Shown piece after piece: positions 35,784 to 46,942 of a stretch of DNA of 64,000 nt. The position numbers were made by a program, and so were the translations under genes. Position 1 is the stretch's first letter. Every line of letters starts with the position of its first letter. This stretch comes from Nitratidesulfovibrio sp. SRB-5 (lineage in GTDB: Bacteria > Desulfobacterota > Desulfovibrionia > Desulfovibrionales > Desulfovibrionaceae): assembly GCF_019931275.1 (NCBI RefSeq), contig NZ_JAIOTY010000004.1:58092-122091 (forward strand), read 5' to 3'. The notes under the pieces were generated by a model. It searched no databases. It was not told the DNA's origin and saw only the letters and a list, made by a program, of their open reading frames with translations.

Positions 35784-36659
35784 GTGGATTTTTCCGACAT
35801 GTTGCGCCAGGCGCTGGAACGGGCCGCGGTGTCCGGCACCCTGCCCGACGGCAGCCCCGTCCGGGTGGTGCCGCACGGGGCTGCGGATGGTGCGGCCCGA
35901 GAGGCAGGCGTGCCCCTGCGTCAGGCCGAAATCGTGGCGCTGGAACTGGGACTGGTGCCGGAACGCTACCTTCGCAACTTCGCCACGCTGGATTGCGCGG
36001 GCCAGGCCCGGCTGCTGCGCGCCCGGGTGGCCCTGGTGGGGCTGGGGGGCCTTGGCGGGCATATTCTGGAGGGGCTGGCCCGGATGGGCGTTGGCCAGAT
36101 CCGGGTGGCGGACCACGACGTGTTCGAACCCACCAATCTGAACCGCCAGTTGCTGGCCACCCAGGCGGAGCTCGGTGCGCCCAAGGCGGATGCCGCCGTG
36201 CGCCGCGTGGCGCAGGTGAACCCGGCGGTGGAACTGGACGTGTGGCGGGGCAGGCTGGAAGGGCAGGACTTTGCGCGGTTCTATGCGGGCGTGGACGTGG
36301 CCATCGACGCGCTGGGGGGCGTGGCGTTTCGCCCGGCGGCAGAGTCCGGGGCCGCAGCTGCGGATGTGCCGCTGATCGCGGCCAGCGTGGCCGGGTGGAC
36401 GGCCATGGTGGCCACGGCCCTGCCCGGCGAACGCGGGCTGGCCGGAATGTTCTTTCCCCACGGGCAGCCTGCGGCAACCCCGGCGGAAGACGTGCTGGGC
36501 TGCCAGCCCCCGGCCCTGCTGGTGGCGGCGGGGCTGGTGCTGTCCGAGGCGGTGCGGCTGGCGCTGGGCCAGCCGTCGCGGCTGGGCGGCCCCCATGGCC
36601 GGATGGCCGTGGTGGACCTGGCCACGATCAGTCTGGACCGGCTGTCGTTACGGGAGTAG
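35784..36659 (+). CDS. E1-like (ThiF/MoeB/HesA-family) adenylyltransferase
   Basis: A 291-residue E1-superfamily enzyme. The ATP-binding ALVGLGGLGGHILEGLARMG is at about residue 80 and is followed by ADHDVFEPTNLNRQLLAT (Asp and Arg finger) near 110 and KADAAVRRVAQVNP. VDVAIDALGG, with the metal Asp, lies near 170. The CxxC zinc pairs of MoeB are missing. The N-terminal 70 residues are an extra domain of unknown role. It most likely adenylates the Gly-Gly end of the neighbouring MoaD-like protein for W/Mo-cofactor synthesis. Start is GTG 35784, chosen for its AGAGG site. Confidence 0.88.
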   Translation: MDFSDMLRQALERAAVSGTLPDGSPVRVVPHGAADGAAREAGVPLRQAEIVALELGLVPERYLRNFATLDCAGQARLLRARVALVGLGGLGGHILEGLARMGVGQIRVADHDVFEPTNLNRQLLATQAELGAPKADAAVRRVAQVNPAVELDVWRGRLEGQDFARFYAGVDVAIDALGGVAFRPAAESGAAAADVPLIAASVAGWTAMVATALPGERGLAGMFFPHGQPAATPAEDVLGCQPPALLVAAGLVLSEAVRLALGQPSRLGGPHGRMAVVDLATISLDRLSLRE

Positions 36660-36663
36660 CCGG

Positions 36664-36704
36664 GGGGAAAAACACTGCCCGGATGCCAAGGGCACACGGG
36701 CAGT
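36664..36704 (-). terminator. terminator of the glycosyltransferase gene
   Basis: CACTGCCCG and CGGGCAGTG form a nine-base stem. Read on the minus strand it is followed by TTTTT. It lies about 50 bases past the stop of the minus-strand glycosyltransferase gene, and may also serve the convergent E1-like gene. Confidence 0.8.
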
Positions 36705-36754
36705 GATGTTGTCTGGCGCGTTACGCCAACCGGGGGCGGGGAGCGGGGGGGGCG

Positions 36755-38386
36755 CTATGCATCCGGCGGCATCTGGGGCACCGCGTGGCGTGCGGTAAGC
36801 CTGCATAACGCGTCCAGGTGCTCGGCGAAGCGGTAGTAGAACTTCACGTCATTGCCCAGCACGTTGCCCATGCGGGCGGCATGCACGTTGCCGATGCCCA
36901 CCCCGGACATCTGATGGTGTACGCAGGAGACAAGGCCGCAGTACGCCACCTCGAAGCCGTGCAGGCACAGATCCAGATCGTGGGCGATGTCGTCCATCTG
37001 CGAGGGCGAGAAGCGGATGTCGAAGTCGCGCACCGCATCCAGCGCGGCGCGGGTGAATACGTGGCAGCAGCCCATGACGGTGGCCGTGGGCCGGATGACG
37101 TCGTAGGTTCCGCCGTCGTAGTTGAAGCTGGGCGTGCCCAGGCTGACGCGCAGCAGCCCCGGCTGGGCCACGGAAACGTTGCGGTACAGGTACTGCAAGC
37201 GGCGTGGTGCGCCGGGAAAGACCGTCTTGGCCCCCACCACTCCGGCGCGCGGGTTGGCCCGCAGCACGGAGACCAGGGTGGACAGCCAGTCGGCGGGCAC
37301 CTCCACGTCGTCGTCCAGAAAGGCCACGAAGGCCGCCTCGCGCCCTCGCGGGGTGTGCAGCAGCCAGTTGCGCGCCGCCGGGGCGCCCACGTTGACGGGC
37401 AGTTCGATGATCTCCATGCGCCCGCCGAACAGACTGGCGTTCAGCCCCGCCGCCATTTCGGCAGAGCCGTCGGTGCAGCCGTTCAGCAGCAGGGTGACGG
37501 AGGCGCCGCCCGTGTCCGACGCCGCCAGCGAGCGCAGGGTCTGCTCCAGCAGGTCGCGTTTGTTCCAGGAGTACAGAAAGACGGCCACGGGGCCGTGCGC
37601 AGGGGCAAGGGCGTCCGGCGGGGTGGCGAATGGGTGCTCCAGTTCGCGCAGGCGCAGGGCCACGGGTACCTGCATGGGGTCCAGACCCAGTGACGCCCGG
37701 TAGTAGTCCATGCCCGTCGCGCGGTCACCAGTGCGCACGGCCAGTTCCGCCGCGCAGTTCAGCCAGCCGGGGTCGTGTGTTCCGGCTGTGCGCGTGAGGT
37801 CGAGCAGTTCCATGGCCATGGCGTCGTTGCCGCACAGCATGCACGCCCGAAAACGCTCCCGGTCCAGCATGTCGCGCAGCAGGGGCGGGCAGCGCAGCCC
37901 CTCGTACCAGCCGCCGCCGGGCACGAGTCCCAGTTGCAGGTCCAGGAACAGCAGCCGTTCGGCCATGTCCACGCAAAACGGTATTTCGCGGAACAGCCGC
38001 AACAACACTTCGCGCGCGTCCGCGGGGGGCTGGTTGGCGGTCTGTTCCACCCGGTGGTGCAGGGCCTCCGGGGTGCGCACCTTGGCCATGGCCCGGATCA
38101 GGGGGGTGTCTTCCGGTGTGCCGTTCACGCGGGCGGCCAGGGTTACGGCCTGCTCGTCGAATGGCCGCAGCCGGGCAAGGGCGCGGATCAGCCAGCGCAG
38201 CCAGGTCACCTGTCGGGGTGTTTGCAGGCCGCCGGATTCTGCGGCCAGCCGGTTCAGGTAGCTGACGCACACCGATGCATCGAGCAGGAAGTTGCCAAGA
38301 TGGTTGCGCAGGTGGTCGATGGCGTCATCGACGGTGAGGGCTTCCAGTTCCGTCTGAAGGCCGGGGGCGAGGTAGCGGTAGTACAT
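36755..38386 (-). CDS. family 2 glycosyltransferase with N-terminal helical domain
   Basis: From ATG 38386 a 543-residue protein. Residues 1-270 are helical with no family I recognise. About 275 onward is a GT-A glycosyltransferase of family 2: PVAVFLYSWNKRDLLEQTL, LLNGCTDGS, PVNVGAPAARNW, then the metal-binding FLDDDVEVPADWL near 375. The start is uncertain. The same frame stays open and codon-biased upstream to about 38560, encoding a Cys-rich stretch (DCPDCSPCPRTRCPF), but no ATG, GTG or TTG is found there without overlapping the next gene. Probable role: transfer of sugar to a surface polysaccharide or protein. Confidence 0.82.
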   Translation of the reverse strand: MYYRYLAPGLQTELEALTVDDAIDHLRNHLGNFLLDASVCVSYLNRLAAESGGLQTPRQVTWLRWLIRALARLRPFDEQAVTLAARVNGTPEDTPLIRAMAKVRTPEALHHRVEQTANQPPADAREVLLRLFREIPFCVDMAERLLFLDLQLGLVPGGGWYEGLRCPPLLRDMLDRERFRACMLCGNDAMAMELLDLTRTAGTHDPGWLNCAAELAVRTGDRATGMDYYRASLGLDPMQVPVALRLRELEHPFATPPDALAPAHGPVAVFLYSWNKRDLLEQTLRSLAASDTGGASVTLLLNGCTDGSAEMAAGLNASLFGGRMEIIELPVNVGAPAARNWLLHTPRGREAAFVAFLDDDVEVPADWLSTLVSVLRANPRAGVVGAKTVFPGAPRRLQYLYRNVSVAQPGLLRVSLGTPSFNYDGGTYDVIRPTATVMGCCHVFTRAALDAVRDFDIRFSPSQMDDIAHDLDLCLHGFEVAYCGLVSCVHHQMSGVGIGNVHAARMGNVLGNDVKFYYRFAEHLDALCRLTARHAVPQMPPDA

Positions 38387-38561
38387 GGCGGCTTGCGGCG
38401 TGGTGTTGGGGGGTGCGAAACCCTGCCGTGACAGGTGCCGCCATGCCCCCGGAGCGCGGATGAGCGTGAACGGGCACCGAGTGCGCGGACAAGGGGAACA
38501 GTCGGGACAATCCCGGTACGCATCGACGTGAACTCGGTACGCCTCGTCGTAATGGCGCCGG

Positions 38562-38801
38562 TCAGCGACCTCCCTTGTGCTTGCGTTGGCGTACCACGCC
38601 CCACACCTTGGCCCATTCCTGCTCGTAGGTGGAGCGGGCGGCCTCTTCCGCCTGTTCGCAGGCGGCGCGGGCGGCGTGTTTGGCGCCGTGGCCTTCCGGG
38701 GGGGCGCAGCCTGGTTCGTCGCGGCAGGTGTCGGCCAGGCGCGCCATGGCCTCGTCCATCTGCCGTTCCAGCATCGCCAGGTATCCAGCCTCGTCTTCCA
38801 T
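38562..38801 (-). CDS. small Ala/Glu-rich hypothetical protein
   Basis: A 79-residue protein of unknown function: helical start MEDEAGYLAMLERQMDEAM, two Cys (DTCRDEPGCAPPEG), then an Ala/Glu-rich helix and a basic end RQRKHKGGR. It has a good GGGAGG site eight bases before the ATG. It lies just upstream of the glycosyltransferase frame, and the Cys-rich extension of that frame begins where this one ends, so a frameshift joining the two is possible. Confidence 0.6.
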   Translation of the reverse strand: MEDEAGYLAMLERQMDEAMARLADTCRDEPGCAPPEGHGAKHAARAACEQAEEAARSTYEQEWAKVWGVVRQRKHKGGR

Positions 38802-39266
38802 GGTACCTCCCGGGCTGCCCTATGGCAGCCCCCATGGCGGCGTTCCGGCGCGGGCCGTTGCGGACTGGTCAGGACCGGGCCGCAAGGCCGTGCCGGGACG
38901 CAGGTTGCGCCCGCCAGCGGCAACATCCCAGAAGCATCATTCCTCGGAAGCATGCTTACGGGACGCATCCTTCGGGACGCGTCCGCCGGAGTGCTGACCA
39001 TGGGTACCCCAGCCGTACGCACGACAGAACTCCATGTCCCTGCATACGCACATGGGGCTGCTCCGTCCATGTGGCCGTGGGTGTGTTGCAAAGGGACTTG
39101 CCGCCATGTTGGCGGGCCATGCTTGCGGATTCAAGCGGGGGCGCGGGCTGCGGGCAGGGGATGCGGCGGGATGCGTGGGCGGGAAGGCAAGGAAATTTTT
39201 TTGCCCGGCGGGGGGCAGCGCAAGATTCGGATGGAAAAGCGCACGCGGCGAGCCTATGTTGCCGTC

Positions 39267-40241
39267 ATGGACACGCCCACCCGCCATATGGCCGCCGATC
39301 TGGCGACCGCAGTGACAGGCTCGACTGCCGCCTCTGGATCGATGGCCGCGCCGGGCACGACTGCCGCAACTGGCTCGCCAGTTGGGCCGGGCGAGGCCCT
39401 GCGGCCCGACGACCCGCGTCTGGCGTTGGTCCGCGCCGCCTGTGACACCCTGCGCCAGCGTGCCGAACCGGTGCCTCTGGCGGAACTGGCCGAGGCGGCG
39501 GGCCTGAGCCCCAGCCATTTTCAACGTGTGTTCACCCGGCTGGTGGGCGTTTCGCCGCGCGCCTACCAGCAGGCCTGCCGCGAACAGCGCCTGCGCGGCG
39601 CGCTGGAGCGGGGCGTGCCCGTGGCCGAGGCCATCTACGAGGCCGGGTTCGGTTCGCCCAGCCGGGTCTACGAGGATGCGCACGGCATGCTGGGCATGAC
39701 CCCGGCCCGCTACCGCAAGGGCGCGCCCGGCAGACAACTGGCAGTGGCCGCCGCGCAAACGTCGCTGGGCTGGCTGGTCATGGCCGCCACGGAGGACGGG
39801 GTGTGCGCCATCGACATCGGCGACGACAACGATGCCCTGCTTGCCAGCCTGCAACGCCGCTTTCCCGGCGCGGAACTGCATACCCCCAGCCATGCGGTGC
39901 GGCAGTGGCTGGGCACGGTGGTGGCCTTCGTCGAGCACGGCGGCGCGCACCCCGCGCTGCCGCTGGACGTGCGCGGCACCGCCTTCCAGCATGCGGTATG
40001 GAGCGCCCTGCGCGAACTGCCCCCCGGCACCACTCTGGGATACGCCCAGCTTGCCGCCCGCATCGGCAGGCCCAGCGCCGTACGCGCCGTGGCCGCCGCC
40101 TGCGCTCGCAACCCCGTGGCCGTGGTGGTGCCCTGCCACCGCGTGCTGGGCCGCGACGGCGCACTCACCGGCTACCGCTGGGGGGTGGATCGAAAGGCCG
40201 AACTGCTGCGCCGCGAAGCCGCCCGAATGCCCATGGGGTAA
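39267..40241 (+). CDS. AraC-type regulator fused to O6-alkylguanine-DNA alkyltransferase
   Basis: A 324-residue protein. After a 45-residue Ala/Thr/Gly-rich start, an AraC-type double helix-turn-helix spans about 55-150 (LAEAAGLSPSHFQRVFTRLVG). A methyltransferase domain follows (about 155-320), with the catalytic Cys in VVVPCHRVLG and YAQLAARIGRPSAVRAVA before it. The N-terminal zinc domain of Ada (phosphotriester repair and the activating Cys) is absent, so this is an Ada-C-like form with altered control. It repairs O6-methylguanine in DNA by suicide transfer and may regulate genes. ATG 39231 in frame is an alternative start; neither has a strong ribosome-binding site. Confidence 0.88.
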   Translation: MDTPTRHMAADLATAVTGSTAASGSMAAPGTTAATGSPVGPGEALRPDDPRLALVRAACDTLRQRAEPVPLAELAEAAGLSPSHFQRVFTRLVGVSPRAYQQACREQRLRGALERGVPVAEAIYEAGFGSPSRVYEDAHGMLGMTPARYRKGAPGRQLAVAAAQTSLGWLVMAATEDGVCAIDIGDDNDALLASLQRRFPGAELHTPSHAVRQWLGTVVAFVEHGGAHPALPLDVRGTAFQHAVWSALRELPPGTTLGYAQLAARIGRPSAVRAVAAACARNPVAVVVPCHRVLGRDGALTGYRWGVDRKAELLRREAARMPMG

Positions 40242-40562
40242 CGGTGCTGCGCCGTCGCCCGGCCATCCCCATCCCGCAACCCGGCTCGATCCGCCTTCGC
40301 TGCCCGCCGTCCACCGGTTGACCGCAAGGCGGGTCCGGGGGGACAAGACGGTACGGTACGGGGGCCGCAACGCCCCCGGCCAGCCCGCCGCCCGTGGCAG
40401 GAAGTCCCGGCGGCGACGACCGGCAAGGCGCAGGCCAGCCCCCCTCAGCACCCGGTGCCCCATGCCGTCATTACCGGCAGCTTCCGCGCGCTCCGCGTGC
40501 CGAGGCGCCGTCCCCCGTCGCCTTCGAGCGGGGCGGGTTCACGTTTTTCACCAAGAGGAACC

Positions 40563-41462
40563 ATGCGTCCCGTCGATCTGCTTCGCCTGTTGCTGCTGGC
40601 CGCCATCTGGGGCTCGTCGTTCCTGTTCATGCGGCTGGTGGCCCCTGCGCTGGGGCCGTTGCTGACCGCCGAACTGCGCGTGTTGCTGGCGGGCCTGGCC
40701 CTGTTTGCCTGGTTCCGCGCCACCGGAACGGACCTTGGCCTGCGCGCCAACTGGCGCTTCTTCGTCATCGTGGGCACGGTGAATTCCGGCGTGCCCTTTG
40801 CCCTGTTCGCCTATGCCGCGCTGCACATTCCGGCGGCCTATTCCGCCGTGCTCAATGCCACGGCGCCGCTGTTCGGGGTGATCTGCGCGGCGGTGTGGCT
40901 GCGCGAGCGTGTAACCCCGGCCCGCGTGGCCGGGCTGGCGCTGGGCATCGCCGGGGTGGCCGTCATGGTTGGGGTGGGGCCGGTGCAGCCAACCCCGCAG
41001 ATGCTGCTGGCCGTGGGCGCCGGGCTGGCCGCGCCGCTGTGCTACGGCCTTGCCGCCACCTACATCAAGCTGCACGGCGCGGGCATCCGCCCCGGAGCCG
41101 TGGCTGCGGGCAGCCAGCTGGGCGCGGCGCTGACCCTGCTGCCCGCACTGCCCCTGTGGCCCGCGCCCGCCATGGGCAACCCGGCCCTGCTCACCCCGCT
41201 GGTGCTGGCCTGCACCGCTACCCTGGCCCTGATCTGCGGGGCCGTGGCCTACCTGCTGTACTTCCGGCTGGTGGAGGACACCGGCCCGGCCCGCGCGCTG
41301 ACCGTCACCCTGCTCATACCCGTGTTCGGCATGGGCTGGGGCGCGCTGTTCCTTGGCGAGCGCATCACCCCGGCCATGGCCGCCGGGGCCGCGTGCATCG
41401 TTGTGGGCCTTGTGCTGCTGCTGGACCTGCGCCAGCTGTTACGGGGGCGGGTGACGCGATAG
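40563..41462 (+). CDS. EamA/DMT-family transporter
   Basis: A 299-residue membrane protein with ten predicted transmembrane segments in two EamA repeats. The first repeat starts LLLLAAIWGSSFLFMRLVAP and contains AAYSAVLNATAPLFG. The second contains GPARALTVTLLIPVFGMGWG and FLGERITPAMAAGAACIVVG, the usual end of the family. ATG 40563 follows AAGAGGAA. Such drug/metabolite transporters commonly export amino acids or metabolites. The substrate is unknown. It follows the AraC-Ogt gene after 320 bases without a clear gene. Confidence 0.9.
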   Translation: MRPVDLLRLLLLAAIWGSSFLFMRLVAPALGPLLTAELRVLLAGLALFAWFRATGTDLGLRANWRFFVIVGTVNSGVPFALFAYAALHIPAAYSAVLNATAPLFGVICAAVWLRERVTPARVAGLALGIAGVAVMVGVGPVQPTPQMLLAVGAGLAAPLCYGLAATYIKLHGAGIRPGAVAAGSQLGAALTLLPALPLWPAPAMGNPALLTPLVLACTATLALICGAVAYLLYFRLVEDTGPARALTVTLLIPVFGMGWGALFLGERITPAMAAGAACIVVGLVLLLDLRQLLRGRVTR

Positions 41463-41497
41463 GAAAAACAGGGAGATTTCCCTCTGAAGGAAAAAAT

Positions 41498-41546
41498 GAC
41501 GGCGGGCAGGATTCGTGTTTCCTGCCCGCCGTATTGTTCTGCGGAG
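41498..41546. terminator. hairpin after EamA gene
   Basis: ACGGCGGGCAGGA pairs with TCCTGCCCGCCGT around a TTCGTGTT loop, followed by ATTGTTCT. It is preceded by GAAAAAA, so it could work for both the plus-strand EamA gene and the convergent minus-strand gene. Confidence 0.8.
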
Positions 41547-41638
41547 ATGGATGAGGGGGCTTCTTCCTTATGCGCCGCGCCAGCCTTGTGGCGTGACCGC
41601 CCGGAATGCGGACCTCGGAGGCTTTCGTACCCTGCGGA

Positions 41639-43351
41639 CTAGATATCCGCCCCGATCTTGTGCATGGCCACCATGCCGCCCTGCACGTTGACGGTGTTGG
41701 TGACGCCCAGCTTGGTGAGCATCAGCTGCGACTCGTAGGCGCGCAGGCCGGTGTTGCACACCAGCACCACGGTGCGGTCCGTGGGAATTTCCGCGATGCG
41801 GTCGTGGATTTCCTCTTCGGGGATGGCGTTCCACTGGCCGGGGTACTTTTCGGCCAGCGGCTGCGAGTTGCCGATGAGCCGGGTGTCGATGAAACACACG
41901 GTGTCGTTGCTGGCGCGCTCGTTCCACAGCCGCTCGAACTCTTCCGGGTCGATGACGGCGCAGCGGCCTTCCAGGATGTTCTCTGCCACGTTGCCCGCCA
42001 CGTTCAGGATGTCCATAGCCGAGGCGAACGGCGGCGAGTACACGATTTCGGCGTTGCTGATGTCCTCTATGGTGGGCTTGTCGGCCAGCAGGGTGGCCAC
42101 GGCGTTGATGCGCGCGGTCAGCGCGTCGCCCAGGGTGGATACGCCCTGAATGCCCAGCACCCGGCGGGTGGACTTTTCCACCACCAGTTCCAGGGACATG
42201 ATGGTCTTTTCCGGGTAGAAGTGCGCTCGGTCGAACTGTTCCACGTGCACGTTGATGGCGTCAAAGCCTTCGCGCAGGGCGGTTTCGATGGTCAGGCCCG
42301 CGCCGCAGGCCGAGATTTCGAACAGCTTGACCACCCAGCTGCCCACCGCGCCGGGGAAGGTGGCGTTGCCCCCGGCAAGATTGGTGCCCACCACGCGGCC
42401 CTGGCGGTTGGCCATGGACCCCAGCGGGAAGAAACCGGGCTTGCCGGTGATCAGGTTGGGGATGGTCACGCAGTCGCCGCCGGAATAGATGTCCGGGTCG
42501 CTGGTCTGCATGCGGTCGTTGACGATGAGCGCGCCGCGCGGGTCGGTATCCAGCCCGGCGGCCTTGGCGATGGCCGTGTTGGGCGACACCCCGGCGGCCA
42601 TGATGACCAGTTCCGCGTCGATGGTGCGCTTGTCGGTCACCACGCGGGCCACGGCGCCGTCCTCGCCTTCCAGCCGCACCACCTTCTCGCCGGTCAGCAC
42701 GGTGACGCCGTTCTTTTCCAGGTCGTGGCGCACCATGCGGGTGAGGGTGGAGGACAGGAAGCCGGGCATGAGCCGGTCGGTCAGTTCCACCACGGTCACG
42801 CCGATGCCCCACATGTCGGCAAGGGCCACGGCCATTTCCAGACCGATGAACCCGCCGCCCACGATCACCGCGTGGCTCACCGTGCCCGCAGCCACGGAAT
42901 TGCGGATGAATTCCGCCTCTTCCAGGTTGGTGGCGGCGGTCACGCCTGCAAGGTCCAGCCCTTCCACGGGGGGGCGGTTGGCCCGGCTGCCCAGCGCCAG
43001 CACCAGCTTGTCATAGGAAAGGGTCTGCTGCTCGCCCGTGCGCAGGTGTTCCACCAGCACGGTCCTGGCCGCGCGGTCGATGGACACGGCGCGGGTTTCG
43101 GTCAGCACGTCCACGTCCTTGTTGATGCGGAAGAATTCGGGGTCGCGCACCACGTTGTAGGGGGTGGCTTGCAGCGCGTCGATGTTGTTGACCTCGCCCG
43201 AGACGAAATAGGGAATGCCGCAACCGCCGTAGGAAATGCGCGGCGACTGGTCGATCATGGTGACCTTGGCGTCGGGTTCGAGGCGCTTGAACCGGCAGGC
43301 GGCCTTGGGGCCAAGGGCAACGGCCCCGATGACGACGACGTGCTTGGACAT
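41639..43351 (-). CDS. CoA-disulfide reductase-like flavoprotein with rhodanese domain
   Basis: A 570-residue pyridine-nucleotide disulfide oxidoreductase fused to a rhodanese. The FAD site is VVVIGAVALGPKAACR (GxxxxG variant usual in CoA-disulfide reductases). The single redox Cys lies in ISYGGCGIPYFVSGE near residue 44. NAD(P)H binding is at VIVGGGFIGLEMAVALAD near 157. Dimerisation follows, then a rhodanese from about 460 with persulfide Cys in VVLVCNTGLRAYESQ. The layout matches NAD(P)H-dependent polysulfide reductases (Npsr type). It probably reduces polysulfide or CoA persulfide. ATG 43351 has GGAGGATT upstream. Confidence 0.9.
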   Translation of the reverse strand: MSKHVVVIGAVALGPKAACRFKRLEPDAKVTMIDQSPRISYGGCGIPYFVSGEVNNIDALQATPYNVVRDPEFFRINKDVDVLTETRAVSIDRAARTVLVEHLRTGEQQTLSYDKLVLALGSRANRPPVEGLDLAGVTAATNLEEAEFIRNSVAAGTVSHAVIVGGGFIGLEMAVALADMWGIGVTVVELTDRLMPGFLSSTLTRMVRHDLEKNGVTVLTGEKVVRLEGEDGAVARVVTDKRTIDAELVIMAAGVSPNTAIAKAAGLDTDPRGALIVNDRMQTSDPDIYSGGDCVTIPNLITGKPGFFPLGSMANRQGRVVGTNLAGGNATFPGAVGSWVVKLFEISACGAGLTIETALREGFDAINVHVEQFDRAHFYPEKTIMSLELVVEKSTRRVLGIQGVSTLGDALTARINAVATLLADKPTIEDISNAEIVYSPPFASAMDILNVAGNVAENILEGRCAVIDPEEFERLWNERASNDTVCFIDTRLIGNSQPLAEKYPGQWNAIPEEEIHDRIAEIPTDRTVVLVCNTGLRAYESQLMLTKLGVTNTVNVQGGMVAMHKIGADI

Positions 43352-44750
43352 GCTGAATCCTCCGTGGGCTGCGCGCGGGTGACGGCGCGTGGTGCGGCGC
43401 GCGGCACGGGGTCGCGCGTCTGTTCGGGCTTGCGCGGGTGCGCCGGGGCTGACCGGAACTGCGGCAGCTGCGGCGACGCGGTACGGAATGGCCGGAAAAG
43501 TTCGGCTCCGCAAGGGGTTGCACTGCCCCAGGCGCGGGCGGTCGTCAAGGTGGCTGCGTGCAATGGCACGTTGTGGCGCTGCCATGCAGCCGGGGGTGAC
43601 GCCGTAACGTCGGGGCGACGGCGTGAAATACCCCACGCGAGTGGGGTTATTGCCTACCGTATGAGTATGATTTAGGCGCTTTCGCGCCGCGTGGCAAGGT
43701 CTGCGTGTACTTACTGCACCGGGCGGGCAAAGAAAAGTGCGGAGCGGGCGGCAGGCGGCGGTGCGCATGCGGAAACCGCAAGGGACTGTCAGAAGGGAGG
43801 GTAGATGCGGGGCCGGATGTGAGGCCGGAAGGGGGTGGTGGCGGAGGGGAGGTTGTGTTGGCCGGGGGGCTGGCTTGACGGGGGCGATTGCCGGGACATG
43901 GACCGTGGGCGACGGGGAATCGCCGGGAATCTGGCGGGACGGGATACGGGGCGAGAGGAGTAGAGGGGCAGCGGCTGGAGTGCGTGACCGCCGGAAAACG
44001 GCAAAAGGAAAGGCGTGCCGCTCCGGATATCCGGGAGATTCCGCGCTCTGCGCCGGGATCTCTGCTGCACGCCTGTTAGGGATTATCTTCCGTGTCCCTA
44101 TTCATTGGGGGCAACTCGCTTTGCCGTTATGGGGGTAAATCTCTGCCAGAACAGTCCTCCGATGGCGTTCCTTCGCATTTGGCCTCTGTCGCGTTCTGTG
44201 CATCGTGCCGTGGCTCGGCTGGGCTCCGCCTGCTTCCTGCGCAGGCTGCGAGCGCTCTGTGCACTGGTTGCGGACCTCGCAACGCCCTCGGCGTTGCTGC
44301 GTACTCCGGCGGGATGCCGACCCACTGGCTAGGTCGATCTCTTTCGCCGGTGATTAAACCCTAGCCCTGCATGTGTCCGCTGTAAAGGGGGTATGGCGGT
44401 GCGGAGGAACTATTGTGGCGTTGGTGCAGTGCGTTTTTTCGTTGTGCAACATGGCGCATCCATTGATGGAGTTGGATATGCGCATGTGGGCATGTTGCAG
44501 TGCCGCCATGTTGCAGTTGTAATATGCTGAAAGAAAAAGATATTTTTTTGCAAAAAATATCGACAATGAGCACGGTGTGTTGCGCTGGGCATGGTGGCAG
44601 TGCATCGTCACATGGAATTGTGCGCCCGCACGATGCAGGGTTGCGCCGCATGCGGCGCGAGCCTTGGTGCTGTGTCCGTTGGTGCGCCTGCGGGATGGGG
44701 AAGTGTCACCCGGCGGCGGCCACGCGGGGCGGCGGCCACCGCATCGTGCC
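43352..44750. other. 1.4 kb gene-free region with several hairpins
   Basis: No open frame here looks like a protein. Structures seen: a perfect palindromic hairpin ATACCCCAC-GCGA-GTGGGGT at about 43629-43648; a cluster at 44080-44345 with GCCTG...CAGGC and GCAACGCC-CTC-GGCGTTGC stems; an AT-rich patch at 44400-44600 with the repeat CATGTTGCAGT twice and the palindrome GATATTTTTTTGCAAAAAATATC at 44539-44561. The region precedes the flavoprotein gene and follows the 3' end of hflX. Confidence 0.5.
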
Positions 44751-46748
<1,998 letters not shown>

Positions 46749-46863
46749 CTGCGGTCGGCGGCCCGGCGCGGAAAGGCATCATACGCGGAAGGGGCGGCGC
46801 GGGGAAGCGGGACATGCAAAGGGGGGCAGCGGAAACGGGATGGGGGCGGACGCCCCACACGGC

Positions 46864-46891
46864 AAAACCGGGCGCCCTTGCGGACGCCCGG
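46864..46891 (-). terminator. terminator of the purH cyclohydrolase gene
   Basis: CCGGGCGCCC / GGACGCCCGG stem with a TTGC loop; on the minus strand it is followed by TTTTG. It lies about 50 bases beyond the purH stop. Confidence 0.75.
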
Positions 46892-46942
46892 TCGGCAGTC
46901 GAAACTGTGGGATACTCTTCAGGGGCTGCTTCCGGACAGTCC

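Noticed and set aside
41606..43675. 689-residue plus-strand frame opposite the flavoprotein gene
   Set aside because: Antisense shadow of the CoA-disulfide reductase-like gene with no family features.
44092..44364. Small plus-strand protein in the gene desert
   Set aside because: No ribosome-binding site, unusual composition and strong overlap with hairpins. More likely non-coding structure.
44400..44650. AT-rich segment as a replication origin or DnaA-box cluster
   Set aside because: No TTATCCACA-like boxes were found and the position next to hflX gives no support.
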